A stretch of DNA of 64,000 nucleotides from Proteobacteria bacterium UBA981 (GTDB lineage: Bacteria; Pseudomonadota; Gammaproteobacteria; Ga0077536): NCBI GenBank assembly GCA_002292285.1, contig DBBP01000029.1:14147-78146 (forward strand), written 5' to 3'. The notes under the pieces are model-generated. The model was not told where the DNA came from. It searched no databases and was given only the letters and a program-made list of their open reading frames with translations. Position numbers and translations under genes: made by a program. Below are positions 1 to 8,929 of the stretch, piece after piece (within the stretch, counting starts at the first letter, position 1; each line of letters begins with the position of its first letter).

Positions 1-2
1 TG

Positions 3-278
3 CGAAACCTCGATGAAGTTCGCCATCAGTGGATGGTGCACGGGCTGCCCAAGTATTTGTATCCGCAAGGTATGTTTCATCTGGAAGCGAACGGCAGGCG
101 GGAAGTCACGGGAACATTTATCGTGCCGAGCGACGATGGGACTTATCTTGTTCACTGTGATGTGTCGCATCACATGGAGCAGGGTCTGAAAGCTCAGCTG
201 CTGGTCGGGCGCGGCGCTGGCGATTTACCCAGCATTCCGGGCGTGAGTGCGCAGCGCCGACCGGACAGTTACGAATAA
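3..278 (+). CDS. Multicopper oxidase-like protein, C-terminal fragment (5' end outside window)
   Basis: The frame is open from the first bases, so this is the last ~91 residues of a longer protein. The segment GTYLVHCDVSHHMEQGL resembles the terminal cupredoxin motif HCHxxxHxxxGM/L of multicopper oxidases, which holds the type-1 copper Cys and His and two trinuclear-cluster His. Here the first His, the Cys and the last His are kept, but the middle position (normally a trinuclear His) is Asp and the axial residue is Leu. The protein may therefore lack a complete trinuclear centre. The family call rests on this motif and the beta-rich C-terminus alone; copper binding and oxidase activity are uncertain. 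Confidence 0.55.
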   Translation, partial: RNLDEVRHQWMVHGLPKYLYPQGMFHLEANGRREVTGTFIVPSDDGTYLVHCDVSHHMEQGLKAQLLVGRGAGDLPSIPGVSAQRRPDSYE

Positions 279-756
279 AGCACCGGCTAACTTGGGTCCG
301 GGACATTAACTCATCCGCGGGCGGCGAGAGGAGCAAATGCCGAAAAATTACGCCGCTCATTCGCGTGGCCGCCGCGTATGGCGATCAATAAGTCCGAGGA
401 TGAATGACTGGTAGTGGCGCTCGTACCTTTGCTGCAATTCGACGCCCTGCCAATCGTTCTCAGACAAGATGCCGCGACACCGGGGACTACAGCACAGGCA
501 GGCGCTCGGGAATTGGGTTTTGACCAACAACGCCGAGCAAGTCCACGTTGTGTAGACACAAGTGACCTCATCCCCTGCACAGGTCTCGCCACGATCAAAT
601 TCTCGGTTCACCCTTGGGTGGTGCTACTTAATGAGGGCCGTCGATTCCAGCCGTGTGGGGGGCGTCGTTCTGCCGACTGATTCCGACTACATGATGTCGA
701 CTTCGCAGGCTTTCTCCTGCGTCGCGATGTCAGCGGCCGCACCGCCAGCCGTGAGC
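279..756. other. Gap without a convincing gene
   Basis: About 480 bases lie between the oxidase-like fragment and the 3' end of the selenoprotein candidate. The only reading frame with any protein-like character is on the minus strand at 357-611 (84 codons). Its second half contains CLCCSPRCRG and ENDWQGVELQQRYERHYQ, but I recognise no family, start signal or partner. It may be a gene remnant. No RNA gene or strong hairpin was seen. Confidence 0.4.
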
Positions 757-1878
757 CTATATGGTGGTCGAGGTGTCGTTCGGTTCGTGCTGGAATTGCG
801 TGTAAATTTCGATCAGTCCTGGAATCAATACAATCAGCCACGCGCCAAACGCGAGAGCGACCCAGCTCAGCGGCAACACGAGCAGAGCGAGCACCCATAG
901 CGCCGCAAAGGCCGCAATACGGCCATTCATTTTTCTTGGGTTTGCGGAGATCGCGTCGTCCGCGCGTCCGAGCGGGAAGGCCTTGGGGCGGATGAACCAG
1001 CCGTGCGCGAGCAGGACCAATAGAAACCGGGGCCAGGACCAGTCCTTGCTCGGGAGCTCCGGTGACTCGTCGAGTGGTGCGTGTCCCGCGCCCGCCAGGC
1101 CGACAAGAATTTCGCGCCAGGTATATTCGGCAGACGGGCGCGCGCCGGCGCCGCTCATATTGTCGCGTCGTGGCACACAGCGCCAACGGTAAAGAACCCT
1201 TCCGTCATTTTTCAGCGCCACCACACCGGGCTGATAGTAGCCATTCGGGTGCGAAGCCCACGGACGCTCGCGTAGATGTTGGAAATTTTCGTTGGCGTAG
1301 ATTTCGACGACGCCGAGTTCGCGGCACGCTGTGCGAATTTCGTGATGCGGATCGCCGACCGCCGGGAAGCCAAACTGCCAGTCCTGTTCGGCTTCGGTTG
1401 CGAGGCTTTGCGGCTCGCTAGTGATCGCGAAAACTTCGCCACCCGCAGCGTGGATAGCATCTAGGACACCGGTTTTGTCGTAGCTTCGTAACTCGAAGCG
1501 GCAAGGGGGTCACCAGCGACCGCGATAGAACAGGAGCAAGATGAAATCGTGTTTCAGTAATTGCTCGTCCAGCCAGTTGCTGCGCACGCCAGCCGGCGGG
1601 TCGAGTAACGCGGGGATGTCAGGACTCGCTGCGGCGACGCGGGCAAACCGATAACGTCCGCCGTCGTTGCCGACACGAACGTCGGCACGCGTACACAGGT
1701 CCCCTTCGCACAGGATCAAACCCAATTCGAGATCGGCATGTTGCCCGCTCGAATGGGCGTCGTCAGATTGAACCAGACCGGTCAGCTGACACGCGCTGCC
1801 GTCGTTTTCGTTCAGCCACGCGACAGCGGCCTCTGCAGGTGCGCGTAAGTGAGCTGGAATATCGGCGTTAAGTTGCAC
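757..1878 (-). CDS. Redoxin-domain selenoprotein candidate (UGA read as selenocysteine, UxxC motif)
   Basis: Two minus-strand frames, 1510-1908 and 757-1224, share one phase and are separated only by a TGA at 1510-1512; the stretch between them has no other stop. Read through, the junction is FYRGRW-U-PPCRFEL, the active site of an AhpC/TSA-type redoxin, where FYRGxWCPxC is usual. The UGA replaces the first (attacking) Cys at residue 123; Cys126 would be the resolving partner. The ~373-residue product has an N-terminal region of ~105 residues, a thioredoxin-like redoxin domain (~110-290, including SHPNGYYQPG and GRVLYRWR), and a C-terminal tail with two hydrophobic membrane-like segments. The start is GTG 1878, chosen because AGGGGA lies 7 bases upstream; GTG 1908 is an alternative. 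A SECIS-like hairpin follows the UGA. Probable role: thiol/selenol peroxide or disulfide reduction, perhaps membrane-attached. Alternative: a Cys-to-stop pseudogene, less likely with 250 intact codons downstream. Confidence 0.8.
1483..1499 (-). promoter_or_regulatory. Bacterial SECIS-like hairpin downstream of the UGA
   Basis: On the mRNA strand a perfect 6-bp stem (GCUUCG/CGAAGC) closes a 5-base loop AGUUA. The loop begins 17 bases after the UGA at 1510-1512. Bacterial SECIS elements, bound by SelB, lie just after the UGA with the apical loop roughly 16-37 bases away and a G in the first two loop positions; both hold here. The hairpin lies inside the coding region, as expected in bacteria. 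That it directs Sec insertion is inference. Confidence 0.65.
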
Positions 1879-2031
1879 GCACGGGTCCCCTAAGTGACAA
1901 ACGATCACGCGTTACTTTAGCGAGCTTCGCTGCCAGTGTCAGGCATTTCCGTCGCGCCGCATCGCCGTGCCGCACTGCGCGAAATAGCCCGGATTGATTA
2001 CACTTGTGCGACGCTGTTGAGGAGGGCCTCC

Positions 2032-2421
2032 ATGTCGGCAAACGATCCGTGTATTTTCTGCCATCTTGATCGCCCGCTGATCGCCTCGAGTGATCTCGCG
2101 CTGGCTTTCTATGATGCCTATCCGGTCTCTCCGGGCCATGCACTGGTCGTGCCGCGCCGGCATTCGCGCACTATCCTGGACGTCAGCGCTGCAGAGTACG
2201 CGGCTTGTTTTGCGTTGATCCGCGACGTTTGTGCGGTGTTGCGGGAAGCGCATCGGCCGGACGGGTTCAACATCGGCGCGAACTGCGAGCAGGCTGGTGG
2301 ACAATCGGTTTGGCACGCTCACATCCACATCATTCCCCGCTACCTGGGCGATGTTCCTGAACCGCTCGGCGGGGTCCGCAACGTCATCCCGCTCGTTGTC
2401 ACAGGTGGGACCGAGGTCTAG
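2032..2421 (+). CDS. HIT family protein (histidine-triad nucleotide hydrolase)
   Basis: This 129-residue cytosolic protein carries the histidine triad HAHIHIIPRY near residue 100, the nucleotide-phosphate-binding and catalytic site of HIT hydrolases such as HinT or Ap4A-cleaving enzymes. An N-terminal CIFCH motif is also typical of the family. ATG 2032 was chosen over an in-frame ATG at 1936 because GGAGGG sits just upstream and the family N-terminus begins there. It is transcribed divergently from the selenoprotein candidate. The substrate cannot be told from sequence; nucleotide phosphoramidates or dinucleoside polyphosphates are usual. Confidence 0.92.
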   Translation: MSANDPCIFCHLDRPLIASSDLALAFYDAYPVSPGHALVVPRRHSRTILDVSAAEYAACFALIRDVCAVLREAHRPDGFNIGANCEQAGGQSVWHAHIHIIPRYLGDVPEPLGGVRNVIPLVVTGGTEV

Positions 2422-2482
2422 CCCGGCCAACGTGGTCCCGGGATTTTCGAGTGCCGTCAGGCCGTCGGCCAAGATTTTCGTC

Positions 2483-2498
2483 TAATTTCACGAAATTA
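2483..2498. promoter_or_regulatory. AT-rich palindrome upstream of EF-G2
   Basis: The sequence TAATTTC-AC-GAAATTA is a perfect 16-base palindrome about 210 bases upstream of the EF-G2 start and directly before an A-rich stretch. It has the size and symmetry of a dimeric-regulator operator. No regulator is identified. Confidence 0.3.
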
Positions 2499-2564
2499 TT
2501 GAAAAAAACTGCCAATTTGGGCGAAAAAGCATTTCGCTCAGGCGCTGCTCCCTTTAACATGCGC

Positions 2565-2593
2565 CCCTGCGTTGCCCGACCGGGTGCGCAGGG
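2565..2593 (+). promoter_or_regulatory. Structured leader hairpin upstream of EF-G2
   Basis: CCCTGCG (2565-2571) pairs with CGCAGGG (2587-2593). A second GC-rich inverted repeat, CCCG/CGGG, lies inside, giving a compact hairpin about 110 bases before the EF-G2 ATG. It could be a 5' leader structure or attenuator; there is no T-run after it. Function is inferred. Confidence 0.3.
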
Positions 2594-2705
2594 ACATGTT
2601 TCGGCCGGAAATCCCGGTCAATCACCATGGCAACAGAGCTCTGCTTCGCGCGACTGTCGGGAGCATCAAGCGTCTGTCGTCGGAATAATCCATCAGAGAG
2701 CGGAC

Positions 2706-4787
2706 ATGACTGACCTGACACGGTATCGCAACATCGGAATTTTCGCCCACGTTGACGCGGGTAAGACCACCACCACCGAGCGCATTCTTAAGCTCACCGG
2801 TAAGATTCATAAAATCGGTGAAGTGCACGACGGTGCGGCCACGACCGACTTCATGGACCAGGAGCAGGAACGCGGGATCACCATTCAGTCCGCTGCAACC
2901 ACCTGCTTTTGGGATGACCACCGCCTGAACATCATTGATACCCCCGGTCACGTTGATTTCACCATCGAGGTGTATCGCTCGCTAAAAGTTCTGGACGGCG
3001 GCGTTGGCGTTTTTTGCGGTTCTGGCGGCGTTGAACCGCAATCTGAAACGAACTGGCGATATGCCAACGACTCCGAAGTTTCACGCATCATCTACATCAA
3101 CAAGCTCGATCGCACCGGTGCGGATTTCTACCGCGTAGTTGAGCAGGTTAGAAAGGTCCTGGGTGCCAATGCACTGGTGATGGTCCTGCCCATCGGTATC
3201 GAAGAAGAATTTAAAGGGGTGGTCGATCTGCTGACCCGCAAGGCGTGGATCTGGGACGATTCCGGTGACCCGATGAATTACACCGTCGAGGATGTGCCGG
3301 CCGACATGGTTGACCAGGTAGAAACCTATCGCGAGCAGCTCATTGAAGCGGCTGTCGAGCAAGACGATGAGGCGATGGAGAAATACCTCGATGGCGAAGA
3401 ACCTGACCTCGAGACCCTCAAGCGCTGCATTCGTCTGGGTACCATCAACCTGAGTTTTTTCCCCACCTACTGTGGGTCGTCATTTAAAAACAAGGGTGTT
3501 CAGCTTGTTCTAAATGCTGTCGTCGATTACCTGCCGAATCCGACCGAGGTTAAACCGCAGCCCGAAGTCGACGAAGAAGGCACCGAGACCGGCGAGTTTG
3601 CCATGGTCGACGAGAGCGCGCCATTGCGCGCGCTGGCGTTCAAGATTATGGATGACCGTTACGGCGCGTTGACCTTCATTCGCATATACGCAGGCAGGAT
3701 CGAGAAAGGCTCGAACGTCCTCAACACGTTTACGGGCAAGACCGAACGTATCGGGCGCATTGTCGAGATGCACGCCGATTCTCGTAACGATGTCGATTCG
3801 GCGCAGGCCGGCGATATTGTTGCGGTTCTGGGCATGAAGAATGTGCAAACCGGACACACCCTGTGTGATCCGCGCCATCCGGCTACGCTCGAACCGATGG
3901 TGTTCCCCGATCCGGTTATTTCGGTGGCTATTTCACCCGTCGACAAGGCAGCATCCGAGAAACTCGGTGTCGCGCTCGGCAAAATGATTCAGGAGGACCC
4001 GTCATTCCGGGTTGAAACTGACCAGGAAAGTGGCGAGACCATCATCAAGGGTATGGGCGAGCTGCACCTGGACATCAAAGTCGACATTCTCAAGCGCACG
4101 CATCTCGTCGAAGTCGAGGTCGGCAAGCCTCAGGTTGCCTACCGTGAAACGATCACCAAGCAAGTCGAAGACGTGTACACGCACAAAAAACAAACCGGCG
4201 GTTCCGGCCAGTTTGCCAAGATTGATTATCTTATCGAGCCAGGCGAAGTGGGCAGCGGCTTCGAATTCATCTCCAAAGTCACTGGCGGTAACGTACCGCG
4301 CGAATTTTGGCCGGCAGTACAAAAGGGTTTCGAGTCTAGTATCGAAGAAGGGGTGCTGGCGGGTTATCCGATGCAGGACATTAAAGTGACTCTCGTTGAC
4401 GGCGGCTATCACTCAGTTGACTCGTCTGCGGTCGCATTTGAGATTGCCGCCAAGGCTGCTTATCGGCAAACGCTGCCCAAAGCGTCTCCGCAGATACTTG
4501 AGCCCATCATGAAAATCGATGTGTTCACACCTGAGGATCATGTCGGCGATGTGATCGGTGATCTCAATCGCCGGCGTGGCATGATTAAGGCACAGGAGCC
4601 GGGTGTTTCCGGCGTCCGAGTCAAAGCAGACGCACCGCTTGGTGAAATGTTTGGCTACATCGGCGACCTGCGCACCATGACCTCCGGGCGTGGCCAGTTT
4701 TCGATGGAGTTTTCACACTACGCACCGTGTCCGCGCAATATTGCCGACGAGGTGATCAAAGAAGCTGCGGAACGTAACGCTAAGTAA
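2706..4787 (+). CDS. fusA: Elongation factor G, second copy type (EF-G2)
   Basis: This 693-residue translational GTPase drives ribosomal translocation or recycling. It has all the G motifs: AHVDAGKTT near residue 14 (P-loop), DTPGH, and NKLD, followed by the beta-barrel domain II and the EF-G domains III-V, with the domain IV segment GGSGQFA. The frame is open upstream to 2451, but ATG 2706 matches the family N-terminus (TRYRNIGIFAHVDAG). It is not in the rpsL-rpsG-fusA-tuf operon and has the sequence style of the extra EF-G found in many proteobacteria, so it is probably not the main housekeeping copy. Whether it works in translocation, recycling or stress cannot be read from sequence. Confidence 0.93.
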   Translation: MTDLTRYRNIGIFAHVDAGKTTTTERILKLTGKIHKIGEVHDGAATTDFMDQEQERGITIQSAATTCFWDDHRLNIIDTPGHVDFTIEVYRSLKVLDGGVGVFCGSGGVEPQSETNWRYANDSEVSRIIYINKLDRTGADFYRVVEQVRKVLGANALVMVLPIGIEEEFKGVVDLLTRKAWIWDDSGDPMNYTVEDVPADMVDQVETYREQLIEAAVEQDDEAMEKYLDGEEPDLETLKRCIRLGTINLSFFPTYCGSSFKNKGVQLVLNAVVDYLPNPTEVKPQPEVDEEGTETGEFAMVDESAPLRALAFKIMDDRYGALTFIRIYAGRIEKGSNVLNTFTGKTERIGRIVEMHADSRNDVDSAQAGDIVAVLGMKNVQTGHTLCDPRHPATLEPMVFPDPVISVAISPVDKAASEKLGVALGKMIQEDPSFRVETDQESGETIIKGMGELHLDIKVDILKRTHLVEVEVGKPQVAYRETITKQVEDVYTHKKQTGGSGQFAKIDYLIEPGEVGSGFEFISKVTGGNVPREFWPAVQKGFESSIEEGVLAGYPMQDIKVTLVDGGYHSVDSSAVAFEIAAKAAYRQTLPKASPQILEPIMKIDVFTPEDHVGDVIGDLNRRRGMIKAQEPGVSGVRVKADAPLGEMFGYIGDLRTMTSGRGQFSMEFSHYAPCPRNIADEVIKEAAERNAK

Positions 4788-4791
4788 GTAT

Positions 4792-4820
4792 CGCGGCGCC
4801 CGACGCTGTTGGGCGCCGCG
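4792..4820. terminator. GC-rich 10-bp hairpin between EF-G2 and pepN
   Basis: CGCGGCGCCC (4792-4801) and GGGCGCCGCG (4811-4820) form a perfect 10-bp stem with a 9-base loop, 5 bases after the EF-G2 stop. The two flanking genes converge here. There is no clear T-run, so it is a structural stop or 3'-end stabiliser rather than a textbook intrinsic terminator. Confidence 0.6.
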
Positions 4821-5069
4821 CTTGAGACACGTTAAGAAATCTCTGCAACCGTGAGCACGCGTGCCGGAGATTAAGGCACGCGGTGTTCGAGACGCGCTGT
4901 TGGTCCGCGCATAACCGCGCCGCGCAGAAAGCTGCGCTACGCGGCTCTAGGCGGCGCGGCCGCTGTTGGAGACATCCCTTTAACATCGAGCGCCATTTCG
5001 TACTTGAAATAGCGGTTTAGCTCGTTGAGAGCCGCATCGACTCTGTGTGTCGGCACATGCGCTTTACAC

Positions 5070-7715
5070 TTAGCTCAACGCGCGCGAGACCACCTCAAAA
5101 GTATCTTTCGATAATCCGTCCACGTCGTGGATGCGCTGTAATGCGTTGCGCGCATGTTCCTGGCGTCCGGCATCAAACTTCTTCCAGCGGTCGAAAGCCC
5201 GCGCCATGCGCGCTGCCACTTGCGCGTTAATCTGGTCGAGTGCGATGACCTGAGTCGCCCCGAACTCGTAGCCGCTGCCGTCGGCAGCGTGAAAGCCGGC
5301 ATGATTACCGTGGCAGAACATGCCAATCACGGCGCGTACCTTGTTCGGGTTGGTTAGATCGAATGCCGCATGTTCGAGTAGCCGCCTGACATCGCTCAGC
5401 GTGTCTGGCAGGCGTGAACTGGTCTGCACTGCGAACCATTTATCCACCACCAATGGTTCGTCGTGCCAGCGCTCATAAAACCAGGCCAGCGCAGTTTCCC
5501 GTTCGGGGCACGCACAATTCGCGAGCGCGCCCAATGCGGCCATCGCGTCGGTCATGTTCCCCGCGTTTTGTAACTGGTCGAGGCATAGTTGGCGTACCGC
5601 TGGCGTTGCGAGTTCCATCAGGTATCCGAGCGCACTGTTACGGACACTGCGATAGCCGGCAGAAATGGCATCGGGGCGATACTCGCCGGGCGCGATGAAA
5701 CTCATGTACGCCTCGGAGAACTGTGCTTCCAGTTCGCTCGCCAAATGGCGGCGCAGCCCTGTGCGTGCACGGAGGATGGCATCCGGATCGACGACCGCCA
5801 TTTGCTCGGCCAGATAGCCAGCGCTCGGCAGGCTGAGCGCTTCAGCAGCGAAGGCCGGGTCTTGCTCCGCATCACTCAGGACGCGACCGAATGCCGCCAC
5901 CAGTGCTTCGTTGTAAACAGGCGTCTTCCCCGCACGCAGATCCTCCACTGCAGCCATTAACACGCCGACGGCGAGCCGTTGGCCGGCCTCCCAACGGTTA
6001 AACGGATCGCTGTCGTGAGCCGCGAGGTGCCCCAACTCGGCATCGCTATAGGCATAGTCCAGCGCGACTGGTGCCGAGAAACCACGCAATAATGATGGCA
6101 CGGGTGCCGCGTCGACGTCGGTGAATGTGAACTGTTGTTCGGGTTCGGTGAGGGACAACACGTGCCGACCTCTGGTCGCCGGCGAGCCCGTGCCTGATTC
6201 AAGCGCCAAATCATTACCGCTTTGATCGAGCAGACCAACTTCCACCGGAATATGGAATGGTTGCTTGTCGTCCTGTCCGGGAGTCGGAGTACAACTCTGG
6301 CGCAAAGTGAGCGTGTAAGTGCGGGCGGCTGCATCGTATTCCCCGCTGGCCCGCACACACGGCGTACCCGCCTGACTGTACCAACGTCGGAACTGCTGTA
6401 AATCAACACCCGATGCATCCTGCATCGCGGCAACGAACTCCTCAGTACGTACTGCCTGACCATCGTGACGGGCGAAGTACAAGTCCATGCCAGCGCGAAA
6501 GTGCTCGGCCCCGAGCAAGGTGTGAATCATGCGCACGACTTCCGCGCCCTTGTTGTAGACCGTCGCGGTATAGAAATTGCTGATCTCGATATACGATTCC
6601 GGGCGGACCGGATGCGCCATCGGGCCCGCGTCCTCCGGAAACTGTCCGGCGCGTAACTGGCGGACTTCCTGAATGCGTTGCACGGCGTGCGAATAGCGAT
6701 CGCCACCGTACTGTTGATCGCGAAACACCGTCAGGCCTTCCTTGAGACTGAGTTGGAACCAGTCCCGACAGGTGACCCGGTTGCCCGTCCAGTTGTGGAA
6801 GTATTCGTGTGCGACCACACGGTCGAGCATCATGAAATCCATATCGGTGGCGGTGTCTGGCCGTGCCAATACATATTTTGTATTGAATATATTGAGGCCT
6901 TTGTTTTCCATCGCCCCCATGTTGAAGTCGCCAACGGCAACGATCATGTATTGGTCGAGATCAAGCTCAAGGCCGAACACGCTTTCATCCCAACGCATCG
7001 CGGACTGCAATGCTTCAAGAGCGAACTCACACTGATCGAGTTTGCCGGGCTCAACGAAAATCATCAGTGCCACCGTTCGCCCGGACGCGACGACGAAATC
7101 GGTCTCGAGCTTCTCGAGCTCTGCGGCGACCATTGCGAACAGATAGGCCGGCTTCGGAAACGGATCGTGCCAACGCGCCCAATGTCGTTCTCCATCCGAC
7201 AACCCTTCAGCTTCAAGATTGCCGTTGGAAAGCAGGATCGGAAAGCGTGATTTGTTGGCTGTGATGGTGACCGTGTAGACCGACATGACGTCCGGGCGAT
7301 CGAGAAAATAGGTGATGCGCCGAAAGCCCTGCGCTTCGCACTGGGTGAAGTAACCGTCTTTGGAGGCATACAGGCCTTCGAGCTGCGTATTACTGTCCGG
7401 GTGAATGCGCACCACGCTGCGTAAGGAAAACGCATCCGGTAGCGCGCCGATGCTCAGGCGCTCCTCATCAAGTTCGAAGGCGTCCTGGGCGAGGACCACC
7501 CCATCGATAGCGACTTCAAGCAACGTCAGTTCTGTGCCGTCCAGCTCGAGGGGGGCGGCGCTATCCGTGGCTGCCGGATTGCGTTGCATCGCGAGCGTCG
7601 CGGTAACCTCGGTGTAATCGTTTTCGATTTGGATATCGAGAGCGACGGTCGAGATCAAGAACGCTGGCGGGGTGTAATCGCTGAGATAAGTGGTCTGGGG
7701 GCTCGCTTCAAGCAT
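5070..7715 (-). CDS. pepN: Aminopeptidase N (M1 family zinc metallopeptidase)
   Basis: The 881-residue protein has the M1 exopeptidase signature GAMEN near residue 265 and the zinc motif HEYFHNW with the downstream Glu in LKEGLTVFRDQQY. Its length matches E. coli PepN (about 870). It removes N-terminal residues from peptides in the cytosol; no signal peptide is visible. It lies 9 bases downstream of the EthD-domain gene on the same strand, so the two probably share a transcript. A ~280-base spacer holding a GC hairpin separates it from convergent EF-G2. Confidence 0.95.
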   Translation of the reverse strand: MLEASPQTTYLSDYTPPAFLISTVALDIQIENDYTEVTATLAMQRNPAATDSAAPLELDGTELTLLEVAIDGVVLAQDAFELDEERLSIGALPDAFSLRSVVRIHPDSNTQLEGLYASKDGYFTQCEAQGFRRITYFLDRPDVMSVYTVTITANKSRFPILLSNGNLEAEGLSDGERHWARWHDPFPKPAYLFAMVAAELEKLETDFVVASGRTVALMIFVEPGKLDQCEFALEALQSAMRWDESVFGLELDLDQYMIVAVGDFNMGAMENKGLNIFNTKYVLARPDTATDMDFMMLDRVVAHEYFHNWTGNRVTCRDWFQLSLKEGLTVFRDQQYGGDRYSHAVQRIQEVRQLRAGQFPEDAGPMAHPVRPESYIEISNFYTATVYNKGAEVVRMIHTLLGAEHFRAGMDLYFARHDGQAVRTEEFVAAMQDASGVDLQQFRRWYSQAGTPCVRASGEYDAAARTYTLTLRQSCTPTPGQDDKQPFHIPVEVGLLDQSGNDLALESGTGSPATRGRHVLSLTEPEQQFTFTDVDAAPVPSLLRGFSAPVALDYAYSDAELGHLAAHDSDPFNRWEAGQRLAVGVLMAAVEDLRAGKTPVYNEALVAAFGRVLSDAEQDPAFAAEALSLPSAGYLAEQMAVVDPDAILRARTGLRRHLASELEAQFSEAYMSFIAPGEYRPDAISAGYRSVRNSALGYLMELATPAVRQLCLDQLQNAGNMTDAMAALGALANCACPERETALAWFYERWHDEPLVVDKWFAVQTSSRLPDTLSDVRRLLEHAAFDLTNPNKVRAVIGMFCHGNHAGFHAADGSGYEFGATQVIALDQINAQVAARMARAFDRWKKFDAGRQEHARNALQRIHDVDGLSKDTFEVVSRALS

Positions 7716-7724
7716 GATATTCAG

Positions 7725-8030
7725 CTATTCCACCATCACGTGTTCTTCGGTGAGCAGAATATGAACATCCGAGGCGCCACTGGTTGCGCTTGCGCGTGCG
7801 CGTTGGCCCTCTGGCGTATCGAACACCGCGTTCATGGCATCCTTTGATTCGAACCATACTTCAGCGACGCCATCGAAGGACTGGTTTTCGGTGGTGCACA
7901 AATTAATCGAATACTTTGTCAGGCCCGGCCATTGTTTGACCTTAGGCGCATGTTCGGTGAGCCACCAGGTCTTAAAGGCTTCGAATTCCATGCCTTCGGG
8001 GCGTTTGATAATACCGATGACTTTGTACAT
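7725..8030 (-). CDS. EthD-domain (dimeric alpha-beta barrel) protein
   Basis: The 101-residue protein begins MYKVIGIIKRPEGM and contains FKTWWLTEHAPKVKQWPGL, typical of EthD-like small ferredoxin-fold proteins. Family members act in or beside ring-modifying and ether-degrading pathways, but many have no known substrate. It is immediately upstream of pepN (9-base gap) and divergent from the GST gene at 8161. Function beyond the fold is not assignable. Confidence 0.8.
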   Translation of the reverse strand: MYKVIGIIKRPEGMEFEAFKTWWLTEHAPKVKQWPGLTKYSINLCTTENQSFDGVAEVWFESKDAMNAVFDTPEGQRARASATSGASDVHILLTEEHVMVE

Positions 8031-8160
8031 AGGGTGACCTCTGTGAACACTGACGAGGGTATGATTCTACGCAAAATGATGCGCACTATGGGCGTCAGCA
8101 GCGCGGGCTTTGATTTGCCGGTATGCTGCCACGCACGAAGTTCATATGTCAGGACGCACC

Positions 8161-8886
8161 ATGATTGATTTGCACTATTGGCCGACCCCGAATGGCAAGA
8201 AAGTTACGATATTGCTGGAAGAGTGCGCAATGCCGTACCAGGTTATTCCGTGCAACATCGGCAAAGGTGACCAGTTCACCAATGAGTTTTTGAAGATTTG
8301 TCCGAATAACCGCATGCCGGCGCTGGTCGACCACGACCCCGCGGGTGGGGGTGCGCCAGTATCGGTGTTCGAATCCGGCGCGATGATGATGTATATCGCC
8401 GAGAAGGCCGGTCAGTTCTGGCCGCAGGATGTGCGCGGGAAGTATGCGGTGACCGAATGGGTGATGTGGCAGATGGCTAACCAGGGACCGAAAAGCGGCG
8501 AGTGCGGGCACTTTCGCCGCCTTGGCGACAGTCAGGGCGATCAGAGTTACGCGGTGAGGCGGTTTACCGATGAGGTGAATCGTTTCTATGGTGTGCTTAA
8601 CCAACGACTGTACGACTGCCCCTACCTGGCGGGTGATGAATACAGCATCGCCGACATGATTGTGTATCCCTGGTGTGCTGTAGCGGAGTCGCATGACCAG
8701 AACATCAACGAGTTCGAACATTTCAAACGTTGGTGGGACGAACTATCGGCCCGCCCGGCAGTTCAACGCGGTATGGATGTGTGCAAGGACATGACCATGG
8801 ATCTGGATTCCATGAGCGAAGAAGAAAAAACCGCTCTGCGAAAAATGCTTTACAACCAGCGCGCCCGGCCAGTGGTGGAGCGCTGA
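8161..8886 (+). CDS. Glutathione S-transferase, YfcG/YghU-like
   Basis: The 241-residue protein starts IDLHYWPTPNGKKVTILLEE, the thioredoxin-fold N-terminus of Nu-class GSTs. This class tends to have glutathione disulfide-bond reductase activity, with a Thr/Asn near the N-terminus contacting glutathione. VFESGAMMMYIAEKAG is the glutathione-binding ESxAI/MxxYL element, and the helical C-terminal domain contains YLAGDEYSIADM, the usual GST helix cap. ATG 8161 follows AGGA; an in-frame ATG at 8146 would add five residues. Likely role: peroxide, disulfide or electrophile handling in the cytosol. Confidence 0.88.
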   Translation: MIDLHYWPTPNGKKVTILLEECAMPYQVIPCNIGKGDQFTNEFLKICPNNRMPALVDHDPAGGGAPVSVFESGAMMMYIAEKAGQFWPQDVRGKYAVTEWVMWQMANQGPKSGECGHFRRLGDSQGDQSYAVRRFTDEVNRFYGVLNQRLYDCPYLAGDEYSIADMIVYPWCAVAESHDQNINEFEHFKRWWDELSARPAVQRGMDVCKDMTMDLDSMSEEEKTALRKMLYNQRARPVVER

Positions 8887-8929
8887 ATACTGAGACGTCG
8901 ATAAATCATCGTAGTTATTAATTACTGAT

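Noticed and set aside
357..611. 84-codon minus-strand frame with Cys-rich segment
   Set aside because: No family, start signal or neighbour support; mentioned in the gap entry only.
4932..5060. Minus-strand frame with a protein-like stretch (VDAALNELNRYFKYEMALDVKGM) between EF-G2 and pepN
   Set aside because: Only ~38 codons, GTG start without a ribosome site, stop close upstream. Could be a remnant; too weak to annotate.
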